This document shows positions 13,130-26,100 of a DNA stretch of 64,000 nucleotides, in pieces. This stretch comes from Lytechinus variegatus. Taxonomy: Eukaryota; Echinodermata; Echinoidea; Temnopleuroida; Toxopneustidae. Where the stretch lies: contig NC_054749.1 in NCBI RefSeq assembly GCF_018143015.1, forward strand, positions 31,614,911 through 31,678,910. Reading direction: 5' to 3'. Position 1 is the stretch's first letter. Each line of letters opens with the position of its first letter. The translations under genes and the position numbers were made by a program. The notes under the pieces were generated by a model, which saw only the letters and a program-made list of their open reading frames with translations, was not told the DNA's origin and made no database searches.

Positions 13130-13832
13130 ATATAGCAGCAGTGCTGACTTTGAAAACTACTATAACTCGCACAAGATGTTCAGTGATACCTGGTTGCTCT
13201 TATGTCCACGTTTTATCAACTAAACAATACAATTACAGAGATATGATGGTAATTCAACAAATACCCCCAACGTGGTCAAAGTTCATTGACCTTACATGAC
13301 CTTTGACCTTGATCATGTGACCTGAAACTTGCACAGGATGTTCAGTGATACTTGATTACTCCTGCTTATGTCCAAGTTTCACGAGTCAGATCCATAAACT
13401 TTCAAAGTTTTGATGGTAATTAAACAGATACCCCCATTATGGTTCATTGACCTTTGACCTTGGTCATGTGACCTGAAATGCGCACAGGATGTTCAGTGAT
13501 ACCTGATTATGCTTACGTTCAAGTTTATGAACTGGACCAATATACTTTCAAAGTTATGATGGTAATTCAACAAATACCCCCAATCTGACCAAAGTTCATT
13601 GACCCTAAATGACCTTTGACCTTGGTCATGTGACATGAAACTCAGGCAGAATGTTCAGTAATACTTGATTACTGATTACCTTATGGCCAAGTTCCATGAA
13701 CTAGGTCAATATATTTCTAATTTATGCTGTCATTTAAAAAACTTAACCTTTGGTTAAGATTTGGTGTTGACGCCGCCGCCGTCGGAAAAGCGGCGGCTAT
13801 AGTCTCACTCTGCTATGCATTTGAGACAAAAA
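13130..13832. repeat. Tandem DR1-bearing repeat, about four ~160-bp units
   Basis: Units share 'cacaggatgttcagtgatac', 'caagtttcatgaact', 'atgatggtaattcaacaaatacccc' and TGACCTTTGACCTTG. The last unit ends with the GCCGCCGTCGGAAAAGCGGCGGC segment and TAGTCTCACTCTGCTATGC. Perfect DR1 sites are at 13297, 13448 and 13610. The same family occurs at 5470-5795 and 7145-7180. It ends about 70 bp beyond the IDO stop codon. Confidence 0.8.
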
Positions 13833-13898
13833 CAGCTGCATACAATTTTAAAAATAATGCTGATAAAAAATCCTATAGGACACAGTTTTGAGGAAGCA

Positions 13899-14110
13899 TC
13901 ACATGATCAAAATAGTAAAAAGCGCAACTACTACACAGATAGTTAGAGGTCCAATGAATCTCTTCCAACCCATCCATCCATCATCTTTACTGACATCACC
14001 ATACGTTGCCTTGGTAACTCCATCCGTTGTTACAGTGTTATCATTGAGATCTCTACCCAGAAGGTTGTAGGTGGTGGTATCCCGTAGTCCCTTTAGGAAC
14101 ATCATAAAAC
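13899..14110 (-). CDS. IDO: IDO exon 13 (last), with C-terminal hydrophobic anchor
   Basis: Acceptor TTTATCTCAG; begins with two bases of split Gly391. Encodes [17 protein letters not shown], matching IDO1 LMNFLKTVRSTT, then a polar linker (about 405-438) and WKR followed by about 19 hydrophobic residues (442-460) up to TGA. Nothing follows the hydrophobic stretch, as in tail-anchored proteins. Confidence 0.9.
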
Positions 14111-17100
14111 CTGAGATAAAGACAGACAAAATCTCAGTGGTTTGGATGATTTTATCCTGATCACAGATAAATAAGATGAAAGTATTGATCAGTCGCAATG
14201 TTTGATTCATTAAAACTTACAAGTATTTACTAAGGGGGTACATAGAACTATAAGGAATTATTTTTTTGTTATGCCTAATTCTACCAGTGAGAGTAGGGAG
14301 TGGTTAATTCATGAGGTCAATAAATTTTTTACATACATACAAGAACCATACAAGACAATATAGCATGTTCCTCAAGTGACAATGGAAAAAAAGAATGAAT
14401 GATTTAATTCAACAATATATCTAGGGAGCGTTTCATCAATAATTTCATCCAACAAGTTGCCAGATCTGACATCTTTCCATGATTTTGATTGGCTGAGAGG
14501 CACTGTTCCTATGGTAACTGTCGGATAAAATGGGACTTGTCGGATAAAACGTCCGACAAGTCCTTTCATGATACACCCCCCCTGAAGCATAGGAAAGATC
14601 TTCGAAAAATAAGTAGAACTGTAAGCAAGACAAAAACAGGACATACGGACAACCCCATACATGACACAATGCCCCTAACAACCACTTGTACACCAGACAA
14701 AGGAATAAACAACAGTAAAATGAATCCTGCCAGTATAGGTCATTAAAAAAAAACACATACAGAAAATAACAATACATTGTAAAATTTGATTATTTTTTTG
14801 AATTCATTGTATACTTTGATTGTATATTTTTATTCATTGTATATACTGATTGATTGTCTTGTTGATTGAATATTTTGATTGTTTTTTTATTGAATGTATA
14901 CTTTGAAAGATTGTATATTTTGAAGGATTGTATAATTTGATTGATTGTATCTTTTGATTGATTGTATCTTTTGATTGATTGTATCTTTTGATTGATTGTA
15001 TCTTTTGATTGATTGTATCTTTTGAATGATTGTATCATTTGACTGATTGTATCTTTTGAATGATTGTATTTTTTGATTGATTGTATCTTTTGATTGATTG
15101 TATCTTTTGAATGATTGTATCATTTGATTGATTGTATCATTTGATTGATTGTATCTTTTGATTGATTGCATCTTTTGAATGATTGTATCTTTTGAATGAT
15201 TGTATCTTTTGAATGATTGTATCTTTTGAATGATTGTATCTTTTGAATGATTGTATCTTTTGATTGATTATATCTTTTGATTTATTGTATCTTTTGATTG
15301 ATTGTATACTCTGATTGCGATTGGATGTTTTGATTGTATATTTTGACATACCTGATCCTCCAGTTCCAGCTTCATGTTGTGTCGAATACTTCTTATTAAC
15401 ATCATTCTGCTGTGACATGGCAACGATGTACCTGATATACATGAAAACAATCATCAACATTTTATAAACAGTGACTTTCATTTTGAAGTAGGGGAAAGCA
15501 CGTGTACTGATTGAATGAACTTTCTCTAGTTATTCGAATCAACAAAAGTACTTTCGCATTTGTATTTCATACTTCTGCCATGTGGGCGAGTATAGGATGA
15601 TATTCATGTTCTTCAAAGTTATTTATCTTAGAGATGAAATTACCAAGCCAACATAAAAAATTCATCTGATTCATAACTTACCTTGTCACAACCTGGATGT
15701 GGAAATCTCTAAAAGCTTTGACTGCCATGAGGCACTTGTTGAAGCTCTCAACCGCTTCCAACGATCCGCATTCATGGACTGGAAGGGGAGATTTACAGAG
15801 GGAGGAATGCATGATTTAAAGCAAAACCTCATTTCCCCCAAACTACTGAATCTATTGAAAATGTTTTGCATGGGCATATATGCTATTTTATTACTCTAGC
15901 AAACAAATGTATTTGTGATCCAAACTCTGCATGGTCATCTAATGTAAATTTGTAAAAAAAAAGTATTTATTTGCCAGATCTTGCACAGCCATCTACACAA
16001 TTTCATGAATTTAGCAAAAATGCATTTGTTTTGCATGGGCATCTTATGTAACTTTAACAAAAAATACAAAAATTTTTACCATAGCAAAACAAAAATCACA
16101 GCTTCCAAGTTTTCAAGATCATCTTTGCGAAATAGAAATTTAAGTTTGTTTCTCATTGTTGTTCTCGACATTAAAACATTTTGAATAATCTGATAGGATT
16201 TAACTTGCATAAAACCTGGAAAAGTAAAGTTCTATTTCTTACCGAATCCTTTAATAGATGGCCCATCTTGTATTGCTTTTATGAGATCTCTGTGTGGCTT
16301 TGGCATGTACTGCTGGAATGACTTGCAAAGTTTAGCTATGATCAAGATAAAAAAAATTATCATACATTTACAATTATTTAGAGTAGTAATTGTGATAATG
16401 TTCTTGAAAATAACATGTACAAAAGCTGCAACATGAATAAGAAGGCTGGTTTGGGTCTGATTTTTTTCCCTCAATATTTGTGTATTCCATGCACTATTCA
16501 TAGTCAAGCTGAGAAATCTATACTGTTCATTTACAATATAATTAAGTTTGAATGATTTATAACCATTATATGTGTGAATATAGGTGCATCCCAGATAAGC
16601 TTCAGTTCTGGTTGCAAGATTCCATTATGGAAGATACTTTTCAAAAGTCCAAATGTATAAGGAATAGACCTTAAAACTTCATAGGAATTTCGTTTTCAGA
16701 CTAACGAATCTTCAGAACAACAAACCATATTTAGTTTTCAGATTAACGAACCTTTAGAACAACGAACCTTATTTCGTTTCCGGCTTAACGAACCTTCGGA
16801 ACATCGAACCTCATTTCGTTTTCGGATTATTCAACCTTCGGAATAACGAACCTTCAGAATAATGCCACAAATGTTCAGATTAATGAACCCTTTTACGTGT
16901 TCGGATTAACAAACATCAAGGTAGAGGCAATTTACGTGTTTTGAATTACGAACCTTTGGAATAAAGAACCCTTCCAAATTCCGAAGTGTAGCGAATCCTA
17001 ATATATGCTGAGAGACCAAGCAAAATTAATATACTAGTACCCTACACATATTTCATTGCCAATGTTCATGAATAGCAGTCTTGTACCAACTAAGATGTAT

Positions 17101-20100
17101 GGTTTTGGTGGTATTTATCTGGAATAGTAACATAACAATCTAGGGTGGATTTATCCACAATTAAGACAAGGCTTCACCATCCCACTCCCTCCCTCCACCA
17201 CCCCCCCCCCCCATCCCTTACCATCAGCTAAACAGACATGTCATATGTTTAGGATACCTTGTCAAAAGTCTGTGTATCGCATCTTTTTGCAGGAATCTTG
17301 TTGTCACAACAGATTTCCTGCATCCCCATCGTCTGTAAGAAAGTGTGAGTATTGGTAATGGAAGGCCGTTTGGAGTACACGGCTCTGACCTTTAACAAGG
17401 TACCTACAACAAAACATACCTTCTGAACCTTGGTGGGTAATACCTAAAGCAGCATCAAGACATGGCAATGTAGAGCTCTGAGCAGCACTGCCTCCAGTAT
17501 ACTATTAAAAAAAAAAGAAACAATGTACTCGATAAAGCCTCATTTGATATAAATTAACTCATATTGCAATTGATTCCACTTAAGAGATAGAAACTGGGAC
17601 CAATCTCAAAGAGAATTCCTTTTAAATAAATCGCAATGCTTTGTCAGGGCTGCAAAAATTTTGTTCCTGATAGTATCTTGAGATCACATCAGCTTAAAGG
17701 GTCCGGAAAATAAAGATATGGCGTAAGATATGCTTGTGTAACAGAATTTAAATGAACAAATGAATGAAGTGAAAGTAGTTTGGGGTCCAACAAATTACAG
17801 AAAAGACCTGTTGTAAATGCATTTTATAAACTAGCACGTCAATGATGTGGAGCTCATCCGGCATCTCGCAACGAAATTTAAGACAATTTTGATTTCAGCC
17901 AAGTTGACACTGTAGTGAATTATATTGGTGACATAAATTGAGGATATAGAATTGAAATTGATGAAGAAATGACATAGAAGCATTTTTTGTGATCTATGAA
18001 TGAATTTCAAATAAAGTAAGCATAAATAATTTTCTAGTAAAAAAATCTTAACTCTGTGTAGAACCTTGGTGAACCTCATGTAGCTCTCAGATGGAAAAAA
18101 AATAATCGAAATCAATCAACAAATAAATAAGTATTTTTTGTGAGTTTAGAAAATATATGAATAAATTAACATATTTAATGAGTTTAAAATTCTGTGTTGA
18201 AATTTTGTATCACCACCTCGAGCTATCGTATAAAGCAAACAAAATTTAAATTGATCAACAAATAAAGAAGAAATAACATTCTTTGTGATTTATGAATAAA
18301 TTTTGCATAAATTAGCATGAAATAATTTCCTTACTAAATTTCAAAATTTTGTGTACAAGTTTGGTGGACTTCATGCAGCTCTACCAGATGGAGGGAAAAA
18401 AATCAAAATCGGTCAAAAAATAAGAGGCATTTTCTGTGATTTATGAATAAATTTCGCTTAAATTAGCATAAATAATTTTCTACTCCAAATTTACAAATTC
18501 TGTGTAGAAGTTTGGTGAACCTCATGAAGCTCTACCAGATGGAAGCAAAAAATTCAAAATCGGTCTACAAATAAAGAAGAAGCATTTTTTGTGAATTTTG
18601 AAAAATGCGCATAAATTAGCATATTTAATGAATTTCAAAATTCTGTAAAGTAGTTTTGAATACCCCACCTAGTGCTATCATATAAAGCAAACAGAATTGA
18701 AATCGGACTTGAAATGGCGAAGAAGAAGCATTTTTAATTTGTGGACGGACGACAGACGACGGACACCACGCCATGGCATAAGCTAAAGATAAGCTAAAAA
18801 GGGTGCGAGTAAGCAGTCATATTGGTTAAAATATGGAAAATACCCGGTATGTCAAATAGAAAAACAGTTTAATTGGGAGGAATAGAGAAGCATAATGCAA
18901 CCATAAGTCCCTTTCACATCATCAAAATACCATGTCACCATCCAAGCTAAAGAGAAAAGGAGGTTACTTCCTTAAGTGGTTTACAAATGTGATGTCAAAA
19001 CAATAAACTCTTAAAATGCAACATTAATAAAACTTAAAAATAATATATATTTCTTTCTTAATCTAAGATAATATGAAAAGCCTTGGTGTAAATGATTTAA
19101 AATTAATCCACAGAGACAATACAAGGAGTATTATTAGTTTGCAAAGCCTATTCTGCCAGCGCTAAAGAGAAAACTAATTATTACGATTGCATGGATAATA
19201 AACACAATTGCACAAAAATGTGTCTGTGCCAAGCTAAGGGATAAATAAAAACTGGAAAGTCAAAAGTTCACGTATTGTTAATTATACATGCACACTAGGA
19301 AGAGATATGCATGATACCCATTATTCATCCAAAAACAGATCTTCTTAATAAGACAAAGACTATAGTTGTTTTTTTTGCGTTGATATGAATAAATTCTCTT
19401 TAATACAGACATGGCACTTCATATTCCATTCAATTCAGTCACACAGATCTTTAAAAACAACTTTTTGACCCCCCCCCAATATCCACTGTATATTGCATAC
19501 CCATCTCCTTTACTTAATATCTTCACAAATCAATCATAAAAACTAAAACCATTTTTTGTGTCATGTGCAGTCATATCAGTGAAACCAACTCCAGGGTCCC
19601 GTAACACAAAGGTTGGCGATTAATCTTACGCTTGATTTTTACGATTGTTTGTACATTGCAGTCAATGAAATCAGTCGTAGAAAAATGTTCTATGATCATT
19701 GCTAAGCTTTGTGTTACGGGCCCCAGACCTACCAAAGCTATTACATTATTTCCAATGATATAACATCAGTCAGAGCATTACAGACTCAAGACTTCAAAAT
19801 ACTCACTGAGAGAGGCTCCTCACTGACCCCCTCATAGATTAATCCTTTGAGCCCTTTCTTCTTAAAGGCAGGGGCATCCCAACTGTGGATAAGTTTGAAA
19901 AATGAAGATAAACACATAAAAATATGTAATGATTGCTTTTTTAATGAAATTGCAGACAAATTCCATGGAGTATGAAAGGGTTGGATTGACCCTGTTGGTA
20001 TGACATTCATGTTAACTTAAATTCCTCATCCAGGGGAGGGGGTATTTCACACTTAAAGTCACACTTAAATGCCTAGTTGCATGCGGTAAAAAAAAATCAT

Positions 20101-23100
20101 GAATTGGTACTATGCTATGGTATCATACTTGTCTGATTTTTCTTTATTGATTCAAATCAACATTTTTCAGGGACAGACTCTAAGTCACATCACACTTAAA
20201 TCTTTGTGAAACACCCCTAGGTCAGTCTTGCTTCTTATCAATTAAATTAAAAAGGGGAATTTATATTTGAATTAAAATACAATGAGAATTATTGATAATC
20301 ATTGAGAATTATGGTGAAATATTCAATTCATATATTGAAATGACATGAAATGAATAGATAACTTATCAGTTCTTCTTTCTTACCCAGCTAGAAATGGTCT
20401 GAATACATTGTAGAATACATGAGGCCTACATCCATCTGTGTATGAATAAAAAGAAAAAGTGTAAAGTTATGCAACATTTCATATACAACTGACCAACACA
20501 AAGAAGTGGTACAGAAAATACTTACGAATAGTAGCCTTTCTAAAGCAATGGGTAAAGAGTCAATAATGCGAATTGGACTAATTTATCATCAAATATTCCA
20601 ATCTTATACATATTTTTGTGGTTGTTGAATATTTTTTCAGTTGTTGATTCTTCTAGAAAATTTGAATTTTAAATTATTAATTATCTAGGGCCCATTCTCC
20701 TATAAAAAACACAATATGCAGATATCTTTTTTCATCAGATACCATATCTGTATCTTTCCTCAATCAGTCCCTCCATACCTATCTTCCTCCCTTATCTCTT
20801 CTCCTCTTCTTTTTTATAAATATATTTTTATTTTCATTTTCTCATCATTCTTCTTTTGTTTTCCATACTTGCCATTGCTGCCAACTCTCTGTCATTCCCT
20901 CCATCTATCTCTCTATCTCTATCTATCTATCTATTCATCTATCTATCTGTCCGTCTGTCTGTCTGTCCGTCCGTCCATCCATCCATCTATCCATCCATCC
21001 CTTTATCTATCCATCTATCTATCTGTCCATCCATCTATCTGTCCATCCATCTATCTATCCATCCATCCCTTTATATATCCATCTATCTATCTATCTGTCC
21101 ATCCATCTCTTTATCTATCCATCTCTTTATCTATCCATCTATCCATCCATCTATCCATCTATGTCTCTCTATCTATCTATCTATCTATCTAACTATCTAT
21201 GTATATATCTATCAATCTATCTCCCTCTCTCTCTCTTCTTCTTCATATTACCCTTCCCTTCTTCCCCACCTCCAAAGCCATCATTTGTTGTAATCTTCCC
21301 ATACCCCTGGTTATAATTACATGCCAGAGATAATAAGGCGATCCATCAACGCTCCCCTTTCCACAAAACTCTTGTAGCAAAATATATTTGGGGTAATAGG
21401 TAATTTTTTGAAGATCCCAACTTCCTCTACCCCTCCCCCTCAAATCTTTAATCAATCTTCTTTAACTCCAAAAATCAATCCTTGGTCAACCTAAAAAAAT
21501 AATGGAATTAAAATTTAACAAATCATTTGTTTTTCTTCACTATTTTTGGTTCCCTGTTGATATAATTTTTCATTGAAACTGGTAGCAATTTACAAGTAAT
21601 CTTCCTATTTCTACTTTCGATTCTCTCTTCCTTCCAATAACACCACTCTTCTCTTTTAATCACCTTTTATATCATACCCACCGTTCAATTCACCAATGAC
21701 AACCCCTAAAGAGCAAGAATACAATGATTGAGTGTCTCATTATCACTTTTATTACCGCTGCAGTCTGAGACCCCATTTCGAGAACACAAAATGATATATA
21801 TGGTATCCACATAGAAAGCAAAGATGATGCATTTTCCAGTCTTAAATCAAGAAAACATTATCCATCATCAGATGTGAGGTGTGAAAAGAATCAAGATTAC
21901 TTGGATTCATCAGTCAACGAAAGGTTATAAGGTCTCTTTTTTTAGTGTAATATATAATGATGCTATCTTTAAACAATATCCAAACTGCTGTGAGCCAGTG
22001 ATTAGGCCATGGGATGGCTACATGTATCATAGTGTATTTGCTACCCATACTCCTTCTGTTTTCTTCTTTCCTTTTATTTCCCTCTCGAACAGAATTGTTA
22101 TTTTAACTCTGCATGGTGAATTAATGCTGGGGAATAATATTGATGGTTGTTAAGATATTTTACTTGAAACTATATTTCCATATTTTACCATTGGTAAATC
22201 TGATTATTGTCTTTATCTTACCCAAGAAGCATACACATTTATTTTAATTTTAATGAGCCCAAAACCATAAGAGGCGACTCCAGTGTAAAGGTGAAGGAGA
22301 AGACTGATTATTATGATTGTGATTCTTCCTTCATTCAAATCTCTTCCTTCAGACAAAATACATAAAACTAATGATGATGAAACAGTATAATGAATTGCAA
22401 CTCAACAATCTTCAACCTGTACTGCCCAATGACTTTGTGCTGAACTAAATAACAATATTCGGGTCCCCTTTAACCTCACCTGGGTTATCTTTACTGTTGT
22501 AAAATTTGCTTAAGAAAGCTGTAGCAATAAATGAATGTGAGAAAAGCTTTGAGATATTACAAATATATCATTTTATAGGATTATTTTAACTTCTTTTGAT
22601 ATGCATTGTAGTTCTTATTTTTCCCCTCAACATTAGGAATTCAACAAATTTACTTAATTTCAAGTTAAAATTAAAAACCTATCTATTCCAATAGTATGTA
22701 TAGCACCTAGGAAGCTCTTGCAGCACAATAGAATATATATAGTTTTTGTGCTATATGAATTATTATTATTTACATCACTCCTTTTCATCAAAATCAGTCA
22801 TTAATTACCTGTTATCCTGCAAAGACTGTTTTTCATTTTGTATATAGCCTCCTCAATTGTCTGCAATTCTTTGATCATCTTTCCCACATCTCTGTCAATG
22901 ACAGCCTATGAACAAAAATATAGAGAAGAGCTTTACTTCCGATGAAATGTTTGTGTGGATTGTGAATCATATTTGCAATAAGAGGGGAAAAAAAGAATCC
23001 AACAATTTCTGAAGAGCTCTTTAGCACAACTTAATAACAAAAAATTTGGTTAACAAAAAAAAATACATTTCTTCTGACATATTAAATAACAAGTCATATG

Positions 23101-26100
23101 ATACATACTTTACTAAGAAGTTGGTAAAAACTATTTGAAAGAAGGAAATAAAAAAATATAATTTGGCAGACAATAGCTAAATTCTTTATTTTTTTTCTTC
23201 CCAATAATCTTTCCACTTGGCATGGAATGACCTTTAAGAAACAAAAAACTTTGAAATGAATAGTGCCACAATTCATCAATCATAGATAAATACTAATATT
23301 GCCAATTTGAAGAAGCACTGATGAATAAAACTTAAAATAATAATTCGTCATCCCAATCTATGATGATTAAATAAACAATTGCACTTTCAACCAATATTTT
23401 TTTCATCATGCTTCAAATAGATCTATTCTATTTCTAAACATTATTTTCTAATTTAATTATAAAAAAAATGATACCCAGAAATATGCTTTTCACACTGCAC
23501 TTTTTGCCCTAAATTGGTGGGGCTAAGGGGGGGTCTTAGCCCCACCAATTTCCCGGGGTTAAGCTTAGCCCACTTCGTTTTCACATTATGTTTTAGCAAA
23601 GTGGGCTAGCACGGTAAATAGTACGGTACTATCTGGCCCTGAAAAAAAGCAGGGTTAGCCGGCTTATTGCGGTGCTAGCACCACAATTGCGGTGCTACAT
23701 GTAAGAGATGCAGTGTGAAAATGAAATGCTAAGCATTAGCCAATCACAGAAGTGGAATTGCACATTAATCACGCTCTGTATGGTAAAATCATCAGTATTC
23801 ATGAGCTGAGGGATAGTCCAGGGTTAGGGCATTAACCATGGTTGAGCAGATAGTATGGGGTTAAGAAAGACAGTGTGAATTGAAAAAAAAGATAGTATGG
23901 GGTTAAGGATAGTCCGGGGTTAAGGATAGTATGGGGTTTAGGAAATGTAGTGTGAAAAGCATAAAAGAATACCTCCCCTTTCTATTCTCCATAGTTCATC
24001 TGATTGCCTACAGCATTGCCAATACAATATCACAGTGGAGGATAGCGATCAGATCATCCCATCACTGAATATTTGATTGATAGCATCAGAGTTTCTCATC
24101 AAACTTTCACATTTGGAGCTTTGATAGGCGACAATGCATTTAAAGTTTGATCCAAAAAGGTCAAGTCATTAGAATTTCAATTTATATCAAATTAGAAAAA
24201 GAGGATTTTGTTTAAAAGCATTGGAATCACTGAACCTCTGTGGTAAGTATTGTCCTTATTTTGTTATGAGATTAAGCAGCTGAAATAGAAAATTATGTCA
24301 ACTTGTCAAAGTAAAACAAATTTATTTGAGATGGTTTAAGTTTGGTGTATGAATACTATTATTTTGAACTGGAACAAGACAAGGGTAGAAAAAAAATATA
24401 TTATAGGACTGATAGATAAGAGGATCAAAATAATAGACAAATTACCTAAAGATTTATCAAGATTTATTCAGTAAGCTTGGACCAATTTTGCAAATGTAGT
24501 TATTATTATGACCGTTGCATTCATGATCAACAGTTTGATGCGCAACATAAATGTGTATGATTTCTAATAAATCCACCAATAAAGGAAAAAGATCCTCATT
24601 TCGGTAGTATTAAATGCATGTTTCCCTTACCTTTTGTGCTTCTAGTATACTGCACAAGGCTGGAGCAAAGTCTAATTCCACCTGTGTAGCTGTGCAGAAG
24701 AACCAGGACTCATCTTGACCTCCACAGATTTGAATAAGCGTTTCTATATTACTACAGGGGGAAAAGGGAAGCGTAACGAGTTAACCTACATTGGATAAAA
24801 ACTGGCATACTTCCTGGTTTTATCAAGTAATTTTTTACTAAAACCCCCAAACATACAATAAAAAGAGAAGAAATAGTTGCAAATTCTTCACATATTTGTC
24901 TTTTTTTCCATTAGTATCTTTTGTTGATGCTAAAAAGGTTTCAAAAGAAGTTATCACTAAAGTAGGCAAAAATAACTGTCTCTTCATGTAAATTGCCAAA
25001 GCCTTAAACTTCAAAGTTCAAAACTTATTCTTAATCTATCTGAGTTTATTTCAGGTACCAGTATATACTTTGTAACTGTAAAAAAAGAATGTAGCAGTAG
25101 AGAAAAGCAATGCTAATGCTATTAATATGAAGAGCTGGAGTAATAATTTGTTCTGTTATCTTTTATAGCCAAGGTAGCACTTCATCTTGATTTCAATTTC
25201 ATCCCATCTTTTGTCTTTCAACTTAATATCCAACTAGTAAAGGTAAAATGTGTGATTTTTTCTTACATATTTTTGTTCCAGATTAGTGATAATTATTAAC
25301 TTTACCAGCGCATTGAACTGCAATTATCTGGTCACATGACTAATGTATATAGTTTTTCAGTCTTAATATGCCCAAGCCTCGTCTAGAACAGTGGTACCAC
25401 TTTCTAGCATGCATAAGGTGGTTTCAGACCGCCTCGAAGTTCGCCAGTTCCAGGTATTCTCTGATCGGGAAATTTACCCCGATCAGAAAATACCAGGTAT
25501 TTTGGTAATGTGAAAGCAAACTACACGTAATTTCCCCGAAAGAAAATACCCGCTAAATAGTAGGTACTTGGCGAAATTACGAGAACTTTCGTGGGGATTT
25601 TTCCAAGGTCGCAGGTATTTTGGCAATGTGAAAGCAAATTACGGGAACTTTTATCCCAGCGTGTCGTTGGGCGCGGCGGCGTGGGTGGCTGCTGGGCTAG
25701 TGATTTTGAATCTCGCGCCTTGCCTGCTTATCAGACCATACTGCGCATGCTCGTAACTTCGGGAACTTATCCCGAAGGATGTGTTTCGGGGCGGTGTGAA
25801 TGCAGGAATAATTAACGGGTATTTTTTAGCCTTAAAAAGTTCTCGGAATTTGACGGGGATTCTTGTGATCGAGGCGATTTGAAACCACCTAATGATGACC
25901 TCTACAATGCAATCAAAACCTTTTTCTAGAAACATGACACTTCACACATAAAATCATCAAGCAACTTTGAGACCGTTTTCCTCCTAACAAAAAACAAGCT
26001 TTTAGAGAAAGACAGAAAGGTGAAGAGATTTATGAGAAAACGGCAGTAAATTATTTCAGTGCATGACTTAACACTGAGCAAGAGTTATGAAATGCTAACA

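Noticed and set aside
14790..15481. Minus-strand frames with repeated [14 protein letters not shown] units
   Set aside because: Translation of the 17-bp minisatellite. Only the part at 15352-15431 is an exon, in its own frame.
20716..21293. Long plus-strand open frames rich in Ser, Ile, Tyr, His and Pro
   Set aside because: They are translations of a TCTA/TCCA microsatellite; both overlapping frames are open for the same reason.
25568..25935. Open frames on both strands in a GC-rich segment
   Set aside because: They lie in a foldback element, and GC richness removes stops by chance.
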